DNA of 39,407 nt from an uncultured Acidobacteriota bacterium. Its GTDB lineage: Bacteria; Acidobacteriota; Blastocatellia; Pyrinomonadales; Pyrinomonadaceae. The translations under genes were made by a program, and so were the position numbers. The DNA lies in contig CALMAH010000041.1 in the NCBI GenBank assembly GCA_937859595.1, positions 1-39,407 on the forward strand, read 5' to 3'. This document shows, piece by piece, positions 16,287 through 23,800 of this stretch; position 1 is the stretch's first letter; each line of letters opens with the position of its first letter. The notes under the pieces were generated by a model. The model was not told the origin of the DNA and did no database searches. It saw nothing but the letters and a program-made list of their open reading frames with translations.

Positions 16287-18128
16287 TTACGGACGGTAAT
16301 AACCAGTATCTTTCTTGCCAATACCTTGAACTGTGCCATAAACCGAGCCATACCTTGTGGTAATGCTCCCTGGTCCGTTTATAGGCCTTATTTCAAACGG
16401 ACCCTTTGCTCCGCTCTTGCTGAAAACTGTAGGTTCTCCGTTGTCATTTCTAAAGATAAAGTTTGCGAAGTGCGTGGGGGATTTGTCTTTTGCCCATCTA
16501 ACAATGTCACCCACCCTGAGCTCCCCTTCCTGAATTGATCTCGACCCTCTCTGCTGGATTAAGGCATCCGCGGACTGAACATCGAATTCAACGCCCGGCA
16601 TATTGGGCGGAAGAGCACCAGGATAGCCAACCCTACAGGCCGTTTCAGAACAATCGTCACCTGTTGGCCCTTGAGTATCAGGAGCATTCGGATTTTCAAT
16701 CTTGAATTGCTCCTGCCTAGCTAATCCATCTTCAACGGCTCCGAAGACTCGGCCAACTAAGCCCCCTGTACCTGAAAGTCTTATGTTGTCTCCGTCTCCA
16801 ACTTTACTTATGAATCTCTCAGCATCTTTTCCGGTCAAGCCAAGTTGTTTAGCGAGACTCGCCGCGTTATCGCCTTCTTTGCTCTTACGCGCAGTTACTA
16901 TAACATAATCAACAATTTGCCTTCCTTTTTTATCGAGCCTGTCGGTACCATCCTTATTTTTCTTATAAATAACTTCATACTCGATTTCCCAAAGTCCAAG
17001 CGGGTCACTGAACTTGAGTGGATTATTCAGTACATAGACATACCGATTCCACGACTGAGGGTTGAAACCATTGACGCTTAGGAGCGTTGGGTCGGGAGAA
17101 GTGAAGCGGCCATGCGAATTGCCATACATCCGCTCCTGTGCGAAATCTAGGTTCGTCTCCTCGTCGCGTTCATACGTGGCGAACTTCTCTTGAACAGAAT
17201 CCTGACCGTACCCGGCCCGAATTATCTCCTCTCCATAGGGTCGAAAATCTCTGCGAGAGATAGTATTGCCGTTCTCATCAGTCAGAATTCGCGGAGAACC
17301 CAAATGATCGTGGGTCAGATAGCTAACCTGCGGAGTGTGCGAAAGCTGGGTCGAATACTCAGCAATCACTTTTCCGTCGATATCATAGACATACACCGTA
17401 GAGTCGCTAGTTAAGGGTACAAATTTCTTGATTCTAAGTCCGTTGCCGTCGTAAAAATACTCGCCGATTGTCTGGTTCTGCGAGTCTTTTACTTTGACCT
17501 GTTTGTTTTCGGCGTCGTAAGTGAATTGGCGGCCTTCGGCATCGACGGTTGTGTTACCCGCAGGGTCGAAGGCGTAGCCGTTCAGACGGTTGTTGGCTGT
17601 GTTGACCGAGGGATTCACAATCGGCCGGATCGCTTCACAAACGACCGGATTTCCGGATTCCGTGCAGTCTTTCGGAAGTGTCGTCGTGTTCGCCTCATCG
17701 AAATTCCGGTTGCCGTAGCGGTCGAACGTAAACACCTGTTTCCAACTCGTCTGGCTGTCGATGATCTCTTCGGCTGATTTTAACCGATTGAGGCTGTCAT
17801 ACTCGTAGTTCTGATTCGCGACAAACCCATCCGACTGGCCGACTGTCGGAACTGTGATCGTCTGGCTCAGGACATTCCCGTTATTGTCATCCGAACCATA
17901 ACTATAATTGAGTTTCAGGAGATTTGTTGCGCTCGGAGTTACTCCTAGTGCGATCTGTGTCGGCTGTAAACGGCTGTTGAATTGGGTGCTTTCCCATCGA
18001 TTGTTGCCTAGCTGCATTGAGGTCACGGCACCGGCTGCGTTGTAAGAGAAATGTTGGGCGTAGTTCCAATAGCCGTGGTTTGCGGATTTTCGGCTTTGCA
18101 CCATGGAAAGATAGCCGTTAATGTCCAA
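16287..18128 (-). CDS. Orphan RHS cassette C with NlpC/P60-like cysteine-peptidase tip
   Basis: 613 residues as an open frame; the ATG lies inside core homology (NGYLSMVQSRKSANHGYWNY) and has no ribosome binding site. Core ends at SDPLGL (near 16992-17006). The tip (about 235 residues) has a LysM-like stretch (EGDNAASLAKQLGLTGKDAE, then GDNIRLSGTGG) and then a domain with Cys493/Cys498 (DDCSETACRVG), LRVGDIVRWAK and His553 (PTHFANFIFR). The order Cys, G-D-[IV]-V-x-W, His is that of NlpC/P60 or CHAP peptidases that cut peptidoglycan peptides. Which cysteine is catalytic is not clear. Confidence 0.75.
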   Translation of the reverse strand: MDINGYLSMVQSRKSANHGYWNYAQHFSYNAAGAVTSMQLGNNRWESTQFNSRLQPTQIALGVTPSATNLLKLNYSYGSDDNNGNVLSQTITVPTVGQSDGFVANQNYEYDSLNRLKSAEEIIDSQTSWKQVFTFDRYGNRNFDEANTTTLPKDCTESGNPVVCEAIRPIVNPSVNTANNRLNGYAFDPAGNTTVDAEGRQFTYDAENKQVKVKDSQNQTIGEYFYDGNGLRIKKFVPLTSDSTVYVYDIDGKVIAEYSTQLSHTPQVSYLTHDHLGSPRILTDENGNTISRRDFRPYGEEIIRAGYGQDSVQEKFATYERDEETNLDFAQERMYGNSHGRFTSPDPTLLSVNGFNPQSWNRYVYVLNNPLKFSDPLGLWEIEYEVIYKKNKDGTDRLDKKGRQIVDYVIVTARKSKEGDNAASLAKQLGLTGKDAERFISKVGDGDNIRLSGTGGLVGRVFGAVEDGLARQEQFKIENPNAPDTQGPTGDDCSETACRVGYPGALPPNMPGVEFDVQSADALIQQRGSRSIQEGELRVGDIVRWAKDKSPTHFANFIFRNDNGEPTVFSKSGAKGPFEIRPINGPGSITTRYGSVYGTVQGIGKKDTGYYRP

Positions 18129-18231
18129 AATGATTTTTACGACGCGAAATCCTGTTCTATTCTGCAGTGAAGATCAGATTATTTTCATCTTCCCAATACA
18201 AAAAAGTAGCTAAGGGTTTCTTGATTACAAA

Positions 18232-18816
18232 TCATTCCTTACGCACAAGAACTCGCAATTCCCCGATCCCAACAACTTCAATACGGCGAAATAAAGTGCC
18301 CCGCAACGCATCCGGGTCATCGCCATATTTTTGTTTCCTATCAAGACCAGTTATGTCATTTACAAAACCTAGTCCCGTTGTAATATTGAGATCATACTCC
18401 TCTTGAATTAGGTTGTGCGGAATTATAAATTGACCCGAATATTCTTCACCTGGTCTGATCCTGTGAAACGAATAATCGTATTTTCTTCCTCTGTCTTCGG
18501 GGATCGGTACGGAAGATGGAATAAGCACATCACCACGATCATTGATGATCTTAGAATCCTCTTTTCTTACAAAATAGATCGGCTCGCTTCCATTATTTCT
18601 GATCGATATCAGAATTGGTAGATCTTCACCAACCCTTATCTCCCAATTTTTAACCCAAAGTGTGATCAGAAGACCGGTGTTGGTTTCGGCTTGGACCCTT
18701 GTCACCCACAGTTCTTTTATGTCCTGATCTTTTTTGTCTTGACCAAAGCCGTTCGTGTAAATGGTGCAGAGTACAAGACTGACGACAAACACCTTGACTA
18801 CATTTCTTCTGTACAT
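18232..18816 (-). CDS. Secreted BsuPI-like protein, candidate immunity for RHS cassette B
   Basis: 194 residues, AAGGGAGA upstream, signal peptide MYRRNVVKVFVVSLVLCTIY with cleavage near NGFGQ. The mature part is a single beta-sandwich (DLPILISIRNNGSEPIYFVR, then FHRIRPGEEYSGQFIIP) that resembles the BsuPI/intracellular proteinase inhibitor fold, which is a judgement by pattern only. It begins about 60 bases after tip B, so it is the likely cognate immunity protein; a protease-inhibitor fold would suit the peptidase-like tip. Confidence 0.7.
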   Translation of the reverse strand: MYRRNVVKVFVVSLVLCTIYTNGFGQDKKDQDIKELWVTRVQAETNTGLLITLWVKNWEIRVGEDLPILISIRNNGSEPIYFVRKEDSKIINDRGDVLIPSSVPIPEDRGRKYDYSFHRIRPGEEYSGQFIIPHNLIQEEYDLNITTGLGFVNDITGLDRKQKYGDDPDALRGTLFRRIEVVGIGELRVLVRKE

Positions 18817-18877
18817 AACAATCTCCCTTCGAGCAATCCGTTTTCAATCGCAACACTTCTTTTCGGTCTCAAACAAA

Positions 18878-20230
18878 CTACTGTCCCCTTGCTACGGCAC
18901 CGCCCGCAAATCCGCCTGTTAGCTTAATATCCTCACGGATCCGAGCTTCAATTCTCATCGCTTCACGGTGGGCTCTTCTGTAATTAGGTTTTCCTTGAAA
19001 GTCCTCGAAACCGATTCGCTTAAAAGTCTGGGCCTCCGCTCCTTCGTGTATGAAGTAGCTCGCAGCACTTACCCTCAGACCTATTCCGCTAATCTGTGCC
19101 GAAGGTGCAATTATTCCTCCACCGGCTGAAAAGCTCTCAAGCATCCGATTTTGGGAATCGCCCGTGCCAATATCTGTCTGAATTATGGGTATGTCAGAGT
19201 TTAAGGCAATTATCGCGAATAACGGAGTTCCATCAATCGATCCTGGTTGAATTGCACGCCTTCCATCAACAGCGACGATACTACCTATATGTGGCCTTTG
19301 CCTCCTTGTCCTTCCCTCAAACTTCCTTAGAAGTGTTCGTCCATATCTCGTAAGATTACCTTTTTCGTTGAGTGCTCCGTCAAACAGGTCGGCGATCTCT
19401 CGGAAATCATTTCCGTGATAGAAAAGATACATTTCCGGGGCATTTACCAGTCCTGCTAGATGACGAACTCCCTCATTTGCCTCACTTAGGTCTACTCCAT
19501 CTCTTAGCAGTATATAATCTCCGTCAAGAATGAAGTATCTCTCGAATTCTTCTTCACCACCAACCATCTCAAAGAACGCAGCAATCGTGTGCTCCCCTCG
19601 AACTCTTACAGATTCGCCGGTGGGGTCAATTAGACGTACGGGATTATTCTTAACATAGACATATAGATTAAACAATTGCGGATCAAGTACCATTGTAACC
19701 TGAAAATATAGAGGATCCGGTGAAATGAAACGTCCGGTCAGTCTTGAATACATTCGTGCTTGAGCAAAATCAAGGTCTGTTTCCGAATCCCGTAGGTATG
19801 AGGTGAATTTTTGGCGGATGTCGTCGGGTTGGTAGCCGAGGGCGGTGGAGCGTTCCGATGTGTGGATCTCTTCGCCGAAGGGGTGGAAGTCGCGGCGGGA
19901 GAGGGTGGCGCCGTTTTCGTCCGTTAAGATACGCGGGCTGCCGAGGTGGTCGGCGGTGGTGTAGCTGACTTTCGGGTCTTGAGTCTGCACTGTTGAATAT
20001 TCTGCAACGAGCTGGCCGACGGCGCTATAGACGAACACCGTGACTTCGCCAGTCGAGGGGACGTGTTTCTTTATTCTACGCCCATCTCCGTCGTAGCGGT
20101 ACTGCCAGATAATGTTCTGCTGGCTGTCTTTCACCTCGATCTGTTTATTATCCGCTTCGTAGATGAAAACTCTTCCCTGACCGTCTTCGATAGTGTTGCT
20201 CGACGTGTCGAGGACGTAATCATCCGACAT
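18878..20230 (-). CDS. Orphan RHS cassette B with HEGAE-containing tip
   Basis: 450 residues from an ATG that lies 42 bases after the stop of the TIMP-like gene, with no clear ribosome binding site. Only about 200 residues of core remain (YEADNKQIEVKDSQQNIIWQ, KVSYTTADHLGSPRILTDEN), ending at DPTGE (near 19613-19627) instead of the usual DPTGL. The 245-residue tip has no family that I recognise. It contains FIHEGAEAQTFKRIGF (His395-Glu396, Glu399) followed by NYRRAHREAMRIEARIRED, a spacing that could bind metal. It ends GGFAGGAVARGQ. A metalloenzyme is a reasonable guess only. Confidence 0.75.
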   Translation of the reverse strand: MSDDYVLDTSSNTIEDGQGRVFIYEADNKQIEVKDSQQNIIWQYRYDGDGRRIKKHVPSTGEVTVFVYSAVGQLVAEYSTVQTQDPKVSYTTADHLGSPRILTDENGATLSRRDFHPFGEEIHTSERSTALGYQPDDIRQKFTSYLRDSETDLDFAQARMYSRLTGRFISPDPLYFQVTMVLDPQLFNLYVYVKNNPVRLIDPTGESVRVRGEHTIAAFFEMVGGEEEFERYFILDGDYILLRDGVDLSEANEGVRHLAGLVNAPEMYLFYHGNDFREIADLFDGALNEKGNLTRYGRTLLRKFEGRTRRQRPHIGSIVAVDGRRAIQPGSIDGTPLFAIIALNSDIPIIQTDIGTGDSQNRMLESFSAGGGIIAPSAQISGIGLRVSAASYFIHEGAEAQTFKRIGFEDFQGKPNYRRAHREAMRIEARIREDIKLTGGFAGGAVARGQ

Positions 20231-20272
20231 CGAATATATCCCGAATTAAGCAACCGACTATCGCACCCAGGA

Positions 20273-20833
20273 TCAGACATCAAAGCCACCGTCTGGCAAT
20301 TTACACACTAGTCCGTGGTCGCAAGAATTACAGTTTCGCATTCGCGACCTCAGTTTCTCGATGCCCAATTTCATGAAAGAATCACCTTTACGATCTTCGG
20401 TGGTCTTGATCGGTTTTCCGAGCTTTCTTATGTCACGCTTTCTGAGATTGACTGAAGAGGTTCCGAGACATACGTCAGTGACGAGGTGGCCGTTTTCGAG
20501 AATTGCGTAGACAAGATAAGTTGACCCAGTTTGGAAGCTTACGGCACATCCGTGCGACGTGAAAACTGTGTATTCTTTCGGAAACGGCATTGGAGATTTC
20601 CAGACTTTCTCGGGCTGAATTGTCACTTTCAAGGTGCGTCCCGGATCAAGCGGATCTTCGGGAACAACCCTCGAAACTTCACCGACCAGAATGACAGTTG
20701 CTTCCTTCTTCATAAGTCGAACACGCTCTGATACGGAAAGTGGATTGCACAAACACGCAAACACCGGCAAGGCGGAAGCAAATAACAAGACTACTAGCAG
20801 ACTGACTTTAAAACCAATATTTCTGTTTTTCAT
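20273..20833 (-). CDS. Secreted TIMP/NTR-like protein, candidate immunity of the main RHS tip
   Basis: 186 residues starting 14 bases after the main RHS stop. A signal peptide (FKVSLLVVLLFASALPVFA) precedes Cys27-Leu-Cys29-Asn-Pro, so cleavage would expose an N-terminal CxC-P, the hallmark of TIMPs, whose first Cys chelates the zinc of metalloproteinases. The following SERVRLMKKEATVILVGEVS, EYTVFTSHGCAVSF and STYLVYAILENGHLVTDVC fit the NTR/TIMP beta-barrel with paired cysteines. Bacterial homologues exist with unknown roles. The site VFA-C could instead be read as a weak lipobox, in which case the Cys would be lipidated. The partnership with an HEGQH tip next door argues for a metalloprotease inhibitor as immunity. 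Confidence 0.78.
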   Translation of the reverse strand: MKNRNIGFKVSLLVVLLFASALPVFACLCNPLSVSERVRLMKKEATVILVGEVSRVVPEDPLDPGRTLKVTIQPEKVWKSPMPFPKEYTVFTSHGCAVSFQTGSTYLVYAILENGHLVTDVCLGTSSVNLRKRDIRKLGKPIKTTEDRKGDSFMKLGIEKLRSRMRNCNSCDHGLVCKLPDGGFDV

Positions 20834-20847
20834 AATAGGTACCTACG

Positions 20848-23800
20848 TCAAAACTTACAGCCAGATCCCTGACAATAGTTTACGATGCTGCGGCTATATG
20901 AGTCAGGAGTAAGCCCATAACCAGATTTGATAGTTTTGTTAATCGCATCTTGTCGTTTTTTCTGCTGCTCAGTTTCATCCTTTTTCTTCCAGCCTTTGTT
21001 CCACGTTCCCCATTTCTTATCATCGGCTCCTAACGCTTCAAAATAGTATGATTGCGTATGAAATGCGTTATTCTCAAGACCGTATTCCCTCGGGGTGCGG
21101 GGATCGGATATAATTGCGGCGATATCTCTCGAAGGAAGCGAATTGAAAAACGCTACAAATTCATTGTTATCCACAATATGCTGGCCTTCGTGCACGACTG
21201 CTACGTCAGCATCGTTTTCAAAAATACCAATAAACTCAAATCTAACATGTGAAACAGCACGTAATTTGTTATCGTCTGAGCTTAATTCTTGAAACGGTCG
21301 GGTATCGCCTCTCGAGGCTAGTGTTGGAACAGAGCTGCTCTTAATACCCACGAAAACGCCATTATTGTCATCGGGCGTACCATACGCATTCAATGCGTTG
21401 TTAATTTTATCGAACTTTTTTTGCGATATCCGCCCTGCATCCAAGGCTTCTTTAGCCCGTTGTTTTGCAAGTTCAAGGTTAGCCAAAATCCTAGCTCGTA
21501 TATCTGCCTTTCTCTTTTTTTCCTCATCGGAATCCGACTCGTTATCTCGAAGCGAGGCGTCCCATTCAAACAATCCAGTAGGATCTGTGAAACGCAGGGG
21601 CGAGTTTAAGACGTATACATACCGATTCCAACTTTGCGGCATATTTATGCGTCCGGAGCCTAACAGCGGGTCGGGGGCTGTAAAGCGCGCCAAATGAGCT
21701 GAATACATTCTTGCTTGAGCGAAGTCTAGGCCAGTTTCGGCATCGTTTTCATAGCCGGTGAAGCCTTGGCGGACATCGTCGGTGACGTAGTTTTCGTTCG
21801 CTGTGCGGTTACCGAGGCCGATTATTTCTTCGCCATAGGGCATGTAGTCGGTTCGGGAGGTGACATTGCCGTTTTGGTCGGTGTTGATTCGCGGGCTGCC
21901 GAGATGGTCGTTTGTAAGGTATTGAACCTTCGGGGCCTGCGTCTCGACAATGGTCGAATACTCGCCGATGAGTTTTGCTCCGGCATCATAAACGAAGATC
22001 GTTACTTCGCCCGTGCCGGGAACTATCTTCTTCACGCGCTTGCCGTCTCCGTCGAAGAAGTATTCACCGATGGTCTGGCTCCAAGCGTTCTCGACCTCGA
22101 TCTGTTTATTCTCTGCGTCATAGGTAAAAGTTCTGCCTTCGGCGTCAGTGATGACATTCCCGGCTGTGTCATAAGTCCAACCCTGTCCCGCCGCCATCCG
22201 GTTGTTCGCCGGATCGAGTTCGGGGTTCAATATTTTCCTGTCCGCTTCGCACACGGCCGGCTGGCTGAACTCCTCGCAATTCTTTATTAGTGTGGTTGTC
22301 AGGCTTTCGTCAAAGTTCCTGTTGCCATAACGGTCAAACGTGTATGTCTGATTCCAGTTAACGGTCGTATCGGTCTTTTCCTCTGCCGAGGTTATCCGGT
22401 TCAGCGTGTCATAAGCATACTTCTGATCAAAGATCAGAGCATCCTGCCCAGGCCGCGTTACCGTAATATTCTGCCCAGCCACGTTTCCGTTATTCTTTGT
22501 CGCATCGAGCGTCGAGCCGTTCCAATCACCGTAGCTGTAATCCAGCTTGAGTAGATTCGTCGCTCCGGGGGTTACCCCAAGCCCGATCTGTGTCGGCTGT
22601 AAGCGGCTGTTGAATTGGGTGCTTTCCCAACGATTGTTGCCTAGCTGCATCGAAGTCATGGCACCGGCAGCGTTGTAGGTGAAATTTTTTGCGTAGTTCC
22701 AAAGACCGGCTTGCGATGTGCAGGTCGCGTTCGTTCCGGTTGTCCCGTCCAGACACTTCGCACTCTGAACCATAGAAAGATAGCCGTTGTTGTCGATAAC
22801 GTTCTTCACCTTGCGGCCAGACGGGTAGGTCTGCTCGACCAAAGCTCCTGACAAATTATACTTGTAACCGGTCACGTAAACCTCGCCGTCGGTCGTCTGC
22901 TTATGCCCCGTCACACGTCCTAAGATGTCGAAAGACGTGTATTCGGTTGCAGAAACGGAGGATTCTACCTTGATAAGCAGTCCGACTTTAGGCGCAGTCG
23001 TGCCGTAGGCATATTCAACATCCGGCGTGTTATCTGAATACTCCCGGTCGGTCACGCGGTTCAAGGCGTCATATGCGTAAGTTGTTGTGATGCTTCTGGC
23101 ATCTGTCTTACTCGTCAGATTGCCACTATTGTCATATACATAGCTGATAGTCCCGCTTTCGGGATTAGTCGCCGTCAGGAGCCGAGAAAGGCTGCTGTAG
23201 GTAAATGTTCTTGTCTGTGCTCCCTGATTAACGGTCGTCAGGTTATTGAGCGTGTCGTAGCTGTAGCTGGTCTTGAACCCATGTGCGATGCTCGTACCAG
23301 GGAATGCAACACTCTCCGAACCAGTCTCGCTCGCCGCAAGCACTTCCCAGACCTCTTCCAACTGCCCAAGCGCACTGGTCTTGCTTATCCGGCTCTTCCC
23401 GGCTTGGTCGGTGACGAGCGTCCGCTCGGCATCGGTATTGGTCGTGACGGTCCCGGTGGAGTTACTATTTCCGCCCAATGGATATGGGAGCGATGCACCG
23501 GAGAATGTAGTGACCGTGCTGTGGCGGCCGGTGTTCTGTGCAAGGCCGAGCGTCCAGCCCATTGTCTCCTCGCCGGTTGCCTCGTGGGAATAATTCGCAC
23601 GGTAGGGATTCGAAGTCAGTTGTCCTGAGCATATCTCGTCCGGGCCCTGTGCGTCGTCCCACGGGCAGGTAAACCCGTTCGACAGATACCTTGTCTGCAC
23701 CTTGATGCCGTGCTGTTCGTTGTAGGGGCTTTCGGTCGATGAATCCTCAAGCGTCCGCGAAAGGCGCACCCGTCCCAGTTGATCGAAATGCTGTATGGCG

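Noticed and set aside
21766..22290. Long open frame antisense to the main RHS gene (174 codons), and others such as 26428-26895 inside the VCBS gene
   Set aside because: They mirror the repeat periodicity of the opposite-strand gene, have no ribosome binding site and encode no recognisable domain.
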